A stretch of 64,000 nt of DNA from Gammaproteobacteria bacterium. Lineage in GTDB: Bacteria; Pseudomonadota; Gammaproteobacteria; Enterobacterales; Psychrobiaceae. The position numbers and the translations under genes were made by a program. A model generated the notes under the pieces. It made no database searches. It saw only the letters and a list, made by a program, of their open reading frames with translations, and had not been told where the DNA came from. Where the stretch lies: contig JABSRT010000001.1 in the NCBI GenBank assembly GCA_013214945.1, positions 91,805-155,804 of the forward strand. The letters are read 5' to 3'. Positions 56,749 to 64,000 of this stretch are shown here, piece after piece (the first letter of the stretch is position 1; each line of letters starts with the position of its first letter).

Positions 56749-57339
56749 TCAAATAACGCTCAAATAAATGGCGACAGCGCCAAGTGCTATGCCCATGAGT
56801 CGATTTATAATTTTAAGCTGTTTAGGCTGGGTTAGCAGCTTACTTATTTTTACCCCAACCAATGCCCAACAAGCGATGCCGCAATAACATACCATAAAGT
56901 AGATAGTCACAAATAAGCCCAAGGTCTCTGGAGAATTAGCGGCGTTAAATGCCGCAGACCCAGCCATACAGGCAACCCAAGCTTTAGGGTTTAACCACTG
57001 TAACAACAGCCCTTGTTTAAAGGTTGGCTTGGCCGCATAGTTTTTATTGATCTCGAGTTTTCCTGCGGATAAGAAAACATTAATACCCATATAGCCGATA
57101 AAGGCGCTACCTAAATACTTTAACGTATTAAAGACCAGTGAATACTCACTGGTTATCGTACTAAGCCCTAATCCAATGGTCGTTAATAACAACACAAAAC
57201 CAACAGTGGCGCCGCTGATAAAGGGTAGGGTTCGTTTAAAACCATAATTAAGCCCACTCGATAAACAAATCAAGTTGACTGGCCCGGGCGAGATTGACAT
57301 TGATAAAGAAAAAGCGAACATCGCAATAATAAGTGTCAT
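56749..57339 (-). CDS. LysE-family amino-acid/homoserine-lactone-type exporter
   Basis: A 196-residue, six-helix LysE/RhtB-type exporter. The N-terminal SMSISPGPVNLICLSSGLNYGFKRTLPFISGATVGF (about 13-48) is the family signature, and LQWLNPKAWVACMAG (about 113-127) is the second one. It is divergent from the LysR gene at 57438, a common exporter-regulator pairing, so that regulator probably controls it. Confidence 0.9.
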   Translation of the reverse strand: MTLIIAMFAFSLSMSISPGPVNLICLSSGLNYGFKRTLPFISGATVGFVLLLTTIGLGLSTITSEYSLVFNTLKYLGSAFIGYMGINVFLSAGKLEINKNYAAKPTFKQGLLLQWLNPKAWVACMAGSAAFNAANSPETLGLFVTIYFMVCYCGIACWALVGVKISKLLTQPKQLKIINRLMGIALGAVAIYLSVI

Positions 57340-57437
57340 AACAGCTTTCCAAATTTTTTTATTACTCTAGCTAATTGCTCTATGTACGACTAGCTGCTTT
57401 AATTGAAATTTATAATTCGATTAAATAGAACAATGTG

Positions 57438-58313
57438 ATGATTAATGACTTAAAAGCCATGGCTATTTTTGCCGAAGTAATCAAAATGGGCTCTTTTAGA
57501 GCGGCCGCTAAAGAATTGAACTTAGCGCCATCGGTGGTGAGTTATCATATTTCACAACTAGAAAAACGGGTAGGTGTTGCATTAATTTATCGCTCAACTC
57601 GCCACTTATCAATGACTTGTCAAGGTGAGTTGTTTCATCGAAGTGTGGTTGAAATGTTAAGCGCTGCAAGGCAAGGCATTGAACAACTTGGTGGCGCGAG
57701 TGTTGAGCCAACAGGGCAGTTAAAAATATCTTTACCGTCGGCCTTAGCTAACTCTGCGCTTAATATAAAACTTGCGAAGTTTGCAAAGCGTTATCCGAAA
57801 ATACGTTTAAGTTTATCTTTTAGTGATAACCGCGAAAATATCATTGAAAAAGGTATCGATATTGCTATTCGGGCTGGTGCTCTTGAAGACAGCAACCTTA
57901 AGTCTAAAAGTTTGGGTGAAATTAAACGCTTGCTAGTGTGCACTCCAGAATATTACAACCAACACGATCAACCCCAGCACATTGACGACTTAGCACACTG
58001 GCATTGGATTAAGCTGGCACAACTGCCCAATGTCCGAAAGTTTTATGATGCGAACAACCAAGTCAAAGAGCTAACTTTTTCGCATCAAGTGAGTGTTGAT
58101 AATGTCAGTGCAATGAGCCAATTTTGTCAACTAGGGCTTGGCTTAGCAACGCTCGGCGACTATCAAGTCGAAGACTTAATAAAAAAGGGACAGTTGGTGC
58201 ATATATTGCCACACTGGCGAGCGCAAGCTATACCATTAAACGCGTTGTGGGCTGGCAATGTACCCGCCACCAGTAACATAAAGCGGTTGTTAGACTTCTT
58301 AAAGCAGGACTAA
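57438..58313 (+). CDS. LysR-type transcriptional regulator (paired with the LysE exporter)
   Basis: A 291-residue LTTR with an N-terminal winged helix-turn-helix (about 5-62: AIFAEVIKMGSFRAAAKELNLAPSVVSYHISQLEKRVGV) and a substrate-binding domain (about 90-290). The ATG at 57438 was taken over the adjoining in-frame GTG. The 95-base divergent space with the LysE gene is where its operator should lie. Confidence 0.92.
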   Translation: MINDLKAMAIFAEVIKMGSFRAAAKELNLAPSVVSYHISQLEKRVGVALIYRSTRHLSMTCQGELFHRSVVEMLSAARQGIEQLGGASVEPTGQLKISLPSALANSALNIKLAKFAKRYPKIRLSLSFSDNRENIIEKGIDIAIRAGALEDSNLKSKSLGEIKRLLVCTPEYYNQHDQPQHIDDLAHWHWIKLAQLPNVRKFYDANNQVKELTFSHQVSVDNVSAMSQFCQLGLGLATLGDYQVEDLIKKGQLVHILPHWRAQAIPLNALWAGNVPATSNIKRLLDFLKQD

Positions 58314-58450
58314 GTAGTGTGATTTTATGGCGTTTACCAAAATTAGTTGCTGTGATGGTCGCTGTATTTTTGGCGATGTAGTAGCCAATTAATACCTAGT
58401 GGCAATCGTCCGTTGTTATATTGATCCAAATAATCACAAGGAGCACAGCA

Positions 58451-59029
58451 ATGATAAATAAAAAAATACTGATGATTACTGGAGATTTTACCGAAGACTA
58501 TGAAACTATGGTGCCATTTCAAACCTTGATTGCCATGGGGCATAGTGTTGATGCTGTTTGTCCCGACAAACGCAGCGGCGATACTGTAGCTACTTGCATT
58601 CACGATTTTGAAGGTGATCAAACTTACACCGAAAAGCGTGGTCATAACTTTACCTTAAATGCCAGTTTTGACGACATTGACCCGCAGCAGTACGACGCAT
58701 TGGTGATCCCGGGCGGTAGAGCGCCAGAGTATCTGCGGTTGAATCCACAAGTTCTCACGATGGTCAGGCACTTTTTCACCAGCAACAAACCCGTTGCCGC
58801 GGTTTGTCATGGCGCGCAAATATTAACGGCCGCAGGAGTACTAGAAGGAAGAACTTGCTCGGCATATCCCGCCTGCGAACCTGAAATTACCCAAAGTGGC
58901 GCAAAGTATGCCAATATCGCTATCGACAGTGCAGTGACTGAGGGTAATCTTGTTACTGCACCAGCATGGCCTGCACACCCTGCATGGCTGGCACAATTTC
59001 AGCTGCTATTGCAAAAAACTGACGGCTAA
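58451..59029 (+). CDS. DJ-1/PfpI family protein
   Basis: A 192-residue class-I-glutamine-amidotransferase-like protein. The nucleophile elbow is C119-H120 ([10 protein letters not shown]), with E15 as the conserved acidic partner and [10 protein letters not shown] near 87-96. The ATG at 58451 has AAGGAG 8 bases upstream, better than an upstream in-frame Met at 58421. Members act as glyoxalases, deglycases or chaperones, so the precise activity is uncertain. Confidence 0.9.
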   Translation: MINKKILMITGDFTEDYETMVPFQTLIAMGHSVDAVCPDKRSGDTVATCIHDFEGDQTYTEKRGHNFTLNASFDDIDPQQYDALVIPGGRAPEYLRLNPQVLTMVRHFFTSNKPVAAVCHGAQILTAAGVLEGRTCSAYPACEPEITQSGAKYANIAIDSAVTEGNLVTAPAWPAHPAWLAQFQLLLQKTDG

Positions 59030-59035
59030 TACTCT

Positions 59036-59056
59036 GGCGGGGCGATACGTCCCGCC
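59036..59056 (+). terminator. GC-rich hairpin after the DJ-1/PfpI gene
   Basis: GGCGGG and CCCGCC pair across a 9-base loop, 7 bases past the stop, followed by TCTTTATT. It is a possible intrinsic terminator with a short T-tract. Confidence 0.5.
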
Positions 59057-59073
59057 TCTTTATTGGGGATGAT

Positions 59074-59424
59074 ATGTGTAAGTTATTTATTGGTGCCGAT
59101 GCTGACTTGTGGAGTTCAAGTACCAAGTCGCTTCGGATTGATGGCATGGTCACTAGTGTCCGGCTAGAGAACTATTTTTGGTTGGCACTGACTGAAATTG
59201 GTCACCGGGACCAGCTAAATATCCCGCAGTTACTGACTAAACTCTATCACGAATCTATCGATGCCGGACACGATTTGGGTAATTTTAGTTCCTTTTTACG
59301 CGTCTGTTGCATGCGTTATTTAACATTGCAGTTATCGGGCCAAATCCCCATCGATCCACAAGTGCCGCTATCAACACTGCCGGCGGATGAAATACTGCAC
59401 AGCGAAATTAAAAGCCTGCACTAA
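59074..59424 (+). CDS. Ribbon-helix-helix domain protein (RHH_4 type)
   Basis: A 116-residue small protein. Residues about 27-85, with SVRLENYFWLALTEIG, QLLTKLYHESIDAGHDLGNFSSFLRVCCMRYL, match the RHH_4 family, which binds DNA as a dimer through an N-terminal beta ribbon. Targets are unknown and no partner toxin is adjacent. It lies 44 bases after the DJ-1/PfpI gene and ends just before a REP-like copy. Confidence 0.8.
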   Translation: MCKLFIGADADLWSSSTKSLRIDGMVTSVRLENYFWLALTEIGHRDQLNIPQLLTKLYHESIDAGHDLGNFSSFLRVCCMRYLTLQLSGQIPIDPQVPLSTLPADEILHSEIKSLH

Positions 59425-59446
59425 GTATTAAACAAAGTCTTCAACA

Positions 59447-59464
59447 AGGGACAGGCATAACTAT
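59447..59464 (+). repeat. REP-like element, copy A
   Basis: AGGGACAGGCATAACTAT, within a longer TTCAACAAGGGACAG context. It matches copy C (62511-62528, other strand) at 16 of 18 positions and shares the TTCAACAAGGGACAG segment with copy B. It lies in the convergent gap between the RHH and DUF2306 genes. Confidence 0.55.
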
Positions 59465-59478
59465 CTGTATTCTTCTTT

Positions 59479-60108
59479 CTAAATACTTGGCACAAGCCTA
59501 TTCGTTAGTGCGCTATTTTTAGTGATAAAAAATAATTGTGCTACGAGTAAGTTTGGCAGCCAACATGCCCACGCTATATATGGGTATACGACCATGAAAT
59601 CCATTTGCAAAGCCCCCAGAGTTATACCAAGATAAATCCGTAGCGTTATGCCTGCTAGAGTCAGGCTGAAATTACGCATCATCCAATTTCGGTGGCCAAC
59701 TACATTGCCTTGTCGAATAGTTGAGTAAGCCATAAACCCGGTATATATCCATAAAACGGCCAGAGCGGCAAACCCCGTTTTAGCCAATAAACCGCCTTGG
59801 GCAATCGTTGCCATTTGTAATCCAGATAACCCACCTAGCAATACTGCTAATAGATATAAACGACCAGTAAATCGATGAAGTTTCAAATAACGGGAACGTA
59901 GCCAAGTGCTCATTTGAAAAACACCAAGAGTCAGAGCAATACCAGCACTGCTAAGGTGAATATAAGTTGCCACCGCGCCGCTCTCTAGCCGCTCTTTAAT
60001 AAAAGGCGCCCCCATTTCAGGGATAAAGAACAGACTTACTGAATAACCCGAAACACCAATAGCAAACAGGAGCATTAAAAACCAAAGAGATCGTTTTGAA
60101 ATTAACAT
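59479..60108 (-). CDS. DUF2306-type membrane protein
   Basis: A 209-residue, six-helix protein with TRFTGRLYLLAVLLGGLSGLQMA-like features (HRFTGRLYLLAVLLGG, about 78-93) and a His/Arg-rich GHRNWMMRNFSLTLAG loop, both typical of DUF2306. The function is unknown. It is divergent from a LysR gene (60306), which may regulate it. Confidence 0.8.
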   Translation of the reverse strand: MLISKRSLWFLMLLFAIGVSGYSVSLFFIPEMGAPFIKERLESGAVATYIHLSSAGIALTLGVFQMSTWLRSRYLKLHRFTGRLYLLAVLLGGLSGLQMATIAQGGLLAKTGFAALAVLWIYTGFMAYSTIRQGNVVGHRNWMMRNFSLTLAGITLRIYLGITLGALQMDFMVVYPYIAWACWLPNLLVAQLFFITKNSALTNRLVPSI

Positions 60109-60305
60109 ATATATTTTTCCTTATTTCCTAGTCAGTAATTGGTTAAGCGATTGATTTTCGTTTAAGTTAAAAGGGGAAGAGCAAATATATCTGTGTTATA
60201 AACATTTAAATGATCTATCTTCATCGTTTTGTATTTGATCCCATGTAGTATGGGTATACATCTTTAAATATGGAAGTTGCGTTAGCTCATGATGGGTATA
60301 CGAAA

Positions 60306-61205
60306 ATGGATAGGGTAAGTTGGGAACAAATTCGGCATTTCTTAACGGTTGCAGAGTTAGGTAGCGTGTCTGCTGCAGCGAGGGAGTTAGGCATATCTCA
60401 GCCAACTTTGAGCCGGCATATTCAATTATTGGAACGCCAGACCAAGCTCAGCCTGTTCCAGCGCTCAACGACTGGATTGCGGCTAACCGATGCTGGGGCT
60501 GAGCTAGTAGAAACTGCACAGAAAATGTCGTTAGCGGCAGATCAATTTGATCGTCAGATCAAAGGTACCAGTACCGAATTTACTGGGGCAATAAGATTGA
60601 GTGCTACCCAGATCATGGCTGCGTATATTTTACCGCCGGCGTTAACCGCGTTTGGACAATTACATCCGAAGCTACAACTTGAAATTGACGTGAATAATTT
60701 TTCAACAAACCTCCATAAGAGAGACGCCGATATTGCTCTGCGAATGTTCAAGCCAAGCGAACCCGATTTAGTCTGTCGACGCTTGCCAGATATTCAACTC
60801 GGTTTTTATGCTCACAAATCCTATATTGAAAACTTCGGTATGCCTAAAAGTATAGAAGAACTGAAGAACCACAACCTTATTGGTTTTGATAAGAATCTCA
60901 TCTTTATAAATCAAGCCGGTGATGCTGGCTTGGACATGTCTGCAGATGATTTTTCTTTACGTACTGATTGTTTTTTAACGCAACTAGGGTTAATGCGTGC
61001 AGGAGCTGGTATAGCTGTATGCCAAGTTCCAATTGGGGAACATTACACGGAACTGACACCAATATTAGCTGATTTTCAGCTACCCCCTTTAGAATGTTGG
61101 CTGGTGGCTCACCCCGATGTGCAAGTTAGCCGAGGTATAAAAGCGCTGATGACTTTTCTGGCAGACTGGTTTAACGAAGCCCCTTATCAACATTTGATAC
61201 CTTAA
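60306..61205 (+). CDS. LysR-type transcriptional regulator (next to the DUF2306 gene)
   Basis: A 299-residue LTTR. The HTH (EQIRHFLTVAELGSVSAAARELGISQPTLSRHIQLLERQT, about 7-46) and the substrate-binding domain are complete. The ATG at 60306 (MDRVSWEQI) gives the standard N-terminus; an earlier ATG at 60270 would add 12 unrelated residues. The 197-base divergent gap with DUF2306 should hold the shared operator. Confidence 0.92.
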   Translation: MDRVSWEQIRHFLTVAELGSVSAAARELGISQPTLSRHIQLLERQTKLSLFQRSTTGLRLTDAGAELVETAQKMSLAADQFDRQIKGTSTEFTGAIRLSATQIMAAYILPPALTAFGQLHPKLQLEIDVNNFSTNLHKRDADIALRMFKPSEPDLVCRRLPDIQLGFYAHKSYIENFGMPKSIEELKNHNLIGFDKNLIFINQAGDAGLDMSADDFSLRTDCFLTQLGLMRAGAGIAVCQVPIGEHYTELTPILADFQLPPLECWLVAHPDVQVSRGIKALMTFLADWFNEAPYQHLIP

Positions 61206-61214
61206 AATGGATTT

Positions 61215-61236
61215 TTCAACAAGGGACAGCCATTAC
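61215..61236 (+). repeat. REP-like element, copy B
   Basis: TTCAACAAGGGACAGCCATT lies 10 bases past the LysR stop and matches the copy A context at 20 of 22 positions. With copy C in inverted orientation it brackets the transposase gene. Confidence 0.55.
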
Positions 61237-61428
61237 TAAATAGTTGATATACAAACAATGGTGCTGGTGGTAGATCTATCTGAACTAGCCCCTACGCGGT
61301 GCTATCTTACGAATTAGGCTCAAATCCATCTACTAGAATGCATTTATTAAGGTTGGACTAAATTTTGGATAAAGCGGAGCCTGAGATTACTCTCACCTTC
61401 TTGGGGTTTTTGTAATGAATTGCTTAGC

Positions 61429-62415
61429 TTAGCTGGGATGCTTACACCAGCTTTTACCGTGACTATGGGCAAAGTCACGTAAATGTTCAGTGGAGCCAGC
61501 AAAGCTGCCATACTGTCGTCTGAAATGTTTAACTGCTGTAATAAAGTCGTCTTCATCGATACCCAGTGTCGTCAATAATGTCGGTTCTTCTAGGTTGATA
61601 TAACTCGATTTATTAGGAGCAACGTGGCGGCCACTCCAATCAACCAATTCAAAATAATCTCTATAGTTAAATGGAATAGCTTTGGTGTGATCGGTACCAG
61701 CAAAGGGTAGTAAAGTTTTGGGTTGAGCGGCTACAGTGATGTCATGGTTGTGCTTGGTTTGTTGTTTTTGATGGGATTTATATTGGGCAATTCGTTTTTG
61801 AATCGAAGTGAAGTCACTTTGAGATATATTTGATGAAATGCCCGCTCTAATAGGATTTAAATCAACATATGCCATGCAACTCAGCAGGGCTATATCATCA
61901 AGTAACGCCTGAGATTTAAAGCGGCCTTCCCAAAAACGCCCGGTGCATTTATCTTCTTTATTCGCTTGTCGAGCAATGTGTTCATTTAAGCACTTCATAA
62001 ACCACGATATGTCGTAAAGCCTTGCTCGCCATAACTCAACTAGCTTTTTTACCGCGTTAAAATGAGCAGGGCTTATTTTATCCTCAGTTAAGTAGCGGTC
62101 TACTAATAAATGTCCATTAAACAATCGATACCAGCGATCGATTACTTCATCCATTGACCAAGTCTCAGCGGTAAACTTGTCTACTTGAAGCACCAGATGG
62201 TAGTGGTTGCTCATAACCGCATAAGCTGCGATATTAATTGAAAAAACATCAGATAAGGTGGTAAAGCGATCAACTAGCCACTGCCTACGATGATCAAAGT
62301 TTTTACCGCTAACATTATCATCTCCACATAAATAACTGCGACGAACACAACGGTTGATAACGTGATAAAAACTGGTGGCGGTTAAATCAATTTGAGAATG
62401 TCTTGCGCGGGTCAT
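61429..62415 (-). mobile_element. REP-associated tyrosine transposase (RAYT/IS200-like Y1)
   Basis: A 328-residue HUH-superfamily transposase. The N-terminus RARHSQIDLTATSFYHVINRC is typical of the TnpA_REP family; the HUH motif is H71-Y72-H73 (SNHYHLVLQ), and CTGRFWEGRFKSQALLDD near 158-175 and the YVDLNPIRAGI block are conserved. It appears intact. It has no flanking target duplications that I can see, but GGGACAG-type elements flank it in inverted orientation (61215-61236 and 62511-62528). Confidence 0.88.
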
Positions 62416-62510
62416 ATATCACCTCAGCTAGTCGTATGTAGCACTGGAGAGTATAGGACATAGATGACTTTAATGCTTAAACGTGGTTCAATTACAGTTA
62501 AATCAATAAT

Positions 62511-62528
62511 ATAGTTATGGCTGTCCCC
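62511..62528 (-). repeat. REP-like element, copy C
   Basis: On the minus strand GGGGACAGCCATAACTAT, upstream of the transposase and inverted relative to copy B. It shares 16 of 18 bases with copy A. The GGGACA core is a plausible recognition sequence for the neighbouring RAYT. Confidence 0.55.
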
Positions 62529-62557
62529 AGTTTACCTCCCAATTTTTAGTCAGAATT

Positions 62558-62581
62558 GATAACCACCTCCCGGTGGTTATC
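62558..62581 (-). terminator. Hairpin after the TRAP permease gene
   Basis: GATAACCACC and GGTGGTTATC form a perfect 10-bp stem with a 4-base TCCC loop, 20 bases beyond the permease stop on the minus strand. The T-tract is poor, so either a terminator or a REP-like hairpin is possible. Confidence 0.5.
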
Positions 62582-62600
62582 GTTATTTATCTCAGCGTAT

Positions 62601-63842
62601 TTATTGCCACCACAGTGCCAACACGGGGAAGGTGACTAGCAATGTAAGTGCTAATACCTGCAAGCCGATAAAGGGCAACACAGCGCGGAAAATGTGAGCC
62701 AAGGTTACATCGGGTGGTGCGACACTCTTTAGGTAGAATGCGGCAGGGCCAAAGGGTGGAGTTAGAAATGATATTTGCATGTTCATCGAGAACACTACGC
62801 CAAACCAAATAGGGTCATAGCCTAGTTGAATAATGATAGGCACAAATACTGGCATGGTTAACAATGCGATGCCGACCCAATCGAGAAACAGGCCTAACAG
62901 GAACAAAATTGCCATCATCAACAATAGGATAGACAGTGGGCTACCGTCGCCAAAGTTAAGAATTAAATTCTCCACAAAGCGCATGCCACCCATCAAATTG
63001 TAGACTCCCACAATCATAGTCGCGCCGATGCCGATCCAGATTATCATGCCGCAAGTCCGTAAGGTCTGTTTGGCACTTTCACGCATCAGCTCCCAGTTGA
63101 GCTCGCCGCGGACCCAAGTGGAGATAGTGATCCCTGCTACACCAATGCCAGCGGCTTCTGTGACTGAGGCGATGCCTGCATAGATACTGCCCAAAACGGT
63201 GAAAGCCACCGCAACAGGCAAGGCGACGCCACTCATAATTTTCCATTTTTCGGCACTGCTCATCGATAATTCTTCTTCATCGGCAATGGGAGCAAGGCTT
63301 GGATCTAAATAACAGCGCACCAGAACGTAGATAACATAAAAAGATGCTAGTAAGAAACCCGGAACAAAAGAGGCCGTAAATAGGTCGCCAATAGAGACGT
63401 TGGCGATTAAGCCGTAGATAATCAATACGATCGAAGGGGGAACCATAGTGCCAAGAGCGCCACCGGCACAAACGACACCAATTGCAAGGTTACGGTTGTA
63501 TCCCATGCGCAACATCTGTGGCAGTGCTAATAAACCCAGTAATACAGTTTCGCCGCCGATAATACCAGACATAGCGGCAAGGAACACAGCGACTACTAGG
63601 GTTTGAACAGCCACACCGCCGCGTATTTTACCGCCGACCAAGCGCATGGCATTAAACAGATCCCTAGCAATGCCAGATCGGTCAAGTATCGCAGCCATCA
63701 GAACAAACATGGGAACAGCGACAAAGACATAGGAGGTCGAAAAGCTGTAAATTCGGCTAATCAGCAGCGGAGTAGAGTGGGGGCCGATCCAAAAAACGGC
63801 AAAAAATACTGCAATTGGCATTGGTTGGATGGATGGTGTCAA
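62601..63842 (-). CDS. dctM: TRAP transporter large permease (DctM), N-terminally truncated
   Basis: A 413-residue DctM protein of the TRAP C4-dicarboxylate-type transporters. The body is intact: VAVPMFVLMAAILDRSGIARDLFNAM (about 42-67), GALGTMVPPSIVLIIYG and the C-terminal SFLTPPFGPAAFYLKS. The usual first helix (about 30-40 residues) is missing: the frame starts at TTG 63842 and an in-frame TAA at 63848-63846 closes it upstream. A large inverted repeat lies just upstream. No dctP or complete dctQ is visible before the window edge, so it may be a decaying gene. Confidence 0.8.
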   Translation of the reverse strand: MTPSIQPMPIAVFFAVFWIGPHSTPLLISRIYSFSTSYVFVAVPMFVLMAAILDRSGIARDLFNAMRLVGGKIRGGVAVQTLVVAVFLAAMSGIIGGETVLLGLLALPQMLRMGYNRNLAIGVVCAGGALGTMVPPSIVLIIYGLIANVSIGDLFTASFVPGFLLASFYVIYVLVRCYLDPSLAPIADEEELSMSSAEKWKIMSGVALPVAVAFTVLGSIYAGIASVTEAAGIGVAGITISTWVRGELNWELMRESAKQTLRTCGMIIWIGIGATMIVGVYNLMGGMRFVENLILNFGDGSPLSILLLMMAILFLLGLFLDWVGIALLTMPVFVPIIIQLGYDPIWFGVVFSMNMQISFLTPPFGPAAFYLKSVAPPDVTLAHIFRAVLPFIGLQVLALTLLVTFPVLALWWQ

Positions 63843-63872
63843 TGCTTAGATGCCGTGGAAAACGATCAAATA

Positions 63873-63936
63873 TGTTGCTGTTCTACTATTTCCTGCTGCG
63901 CTTTTAAATGAAAGCGCAGCAGGAAGTAGAGCAACA
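63873..63936. repeat. Large imperfect inverted repeat upstream of dctM
   Basis: The arms are TGTTGCT...CTACT...TCCTGCTGCGCTTT (63873-63904) and AAAGCGCAGCAGGA..AGTAG..AGCAACA (63911-63936), which pair over about 26 bases with two small bulges and a 6-base loop. The hairpin sits just beyond the stop that truncates dctM. It may be an inserted short palindromic element or a terminator-like structure of an upstream gene. Confidence 0.6.
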
Positions 63937-64000
63937 GTCCACACAATTGACTATCGGGCAGTGGCATTACGCATTATCTGTAGCAATGCGATTTTTTTGA

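Overview
The window looks like chromosomal DNA of a marine gammaproteobacterium of the Alteromonadales, most likely Shewanella-like. The clues are moderate-to-low GC, a fused nuoCD, rnfABCDGE followed by nth, the rnt/motY divergent pair (MotY belongs to sodium-driven polar flagella), a rhombosortase, FadL, and an Asn tRNA pair beside rnf. The genus is an inference from gene content only.

Layout. 1-9467 (minus): complex I operon nuoA-B-CD-E-F-G-H-I-J, cut by the left edge inside nuoJ. 9.8-24.5 kb: a mixed region with a decayed cheY copy, a CBS protein, an MTHFR-like protein, a GreA/B-like factor, fadL with a candidate FadR operator, an AGCS Na+/amino-acid symporter, a COQ4-like gene followed by two broken genes (M50 protease, DUF7079-like), trhA, dbpA, a NYN protein, rnt, motY and gloA. 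24.7-32.4 kb (minus): an Mrp-type cation/proton antiporter operon in the order E-F-G-B-C-D-D2-small membrane protein-D3, with a two-domain universal stress protein upstream. 33.5-38.6 kb: a membrane EAL phosphodiesterase with a degenerate GGDEF domain, and a Cache-GGDEF cyclase. A diverged remnant of the nth 3' end lies between them. 38.8-45.4 kb (minus): rnfABCDGE-nth. 45.8-46.1 kb: two tRNA-Asn(GUU) genes. 47-53.7 kb: a MATE exporter overlapping uvrB, rhombosortase, a DTW tRNA-modification enzyme, cinA and yaeQ. 53.8-63.9 kb: accessory genes, comprising a CHMI-type tautomerase, a hypothetical exported protein, a broken GDSL lipoprotein, a LysE/LysR pair, a DJ-1/PfpI protein, a ribbon-helix-helix protein, a DUF2306/LysR pair, a REP-associated (RAYT-like) transposase with REP-like copies around it, and an N-terminally truncated TRAP large permease.

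How it works together. Much of the window concerns membrane energetics: complex I and Rnf couple NADH/ferredoxin chemistry to ion gradients, Mrp exchanges cations for protons, and AGCS and MotY belong to Na+-driven processes. Several proteins of these complexes (NuoE, NuoG, MrpG and the small Mrp-cluster protein) carry Asn/Asp/Ser/Thr-rich low-complexity tails or inserts, and RnfC carries seven Ala/Lys-rich repeats. Gene decay is visible at five or six places, several with more than one lesion, so real pseudogenisation is more likely than sequencing error for most of them. No CRISPR array, prophage, rRNA operon or evident defence island was seen.
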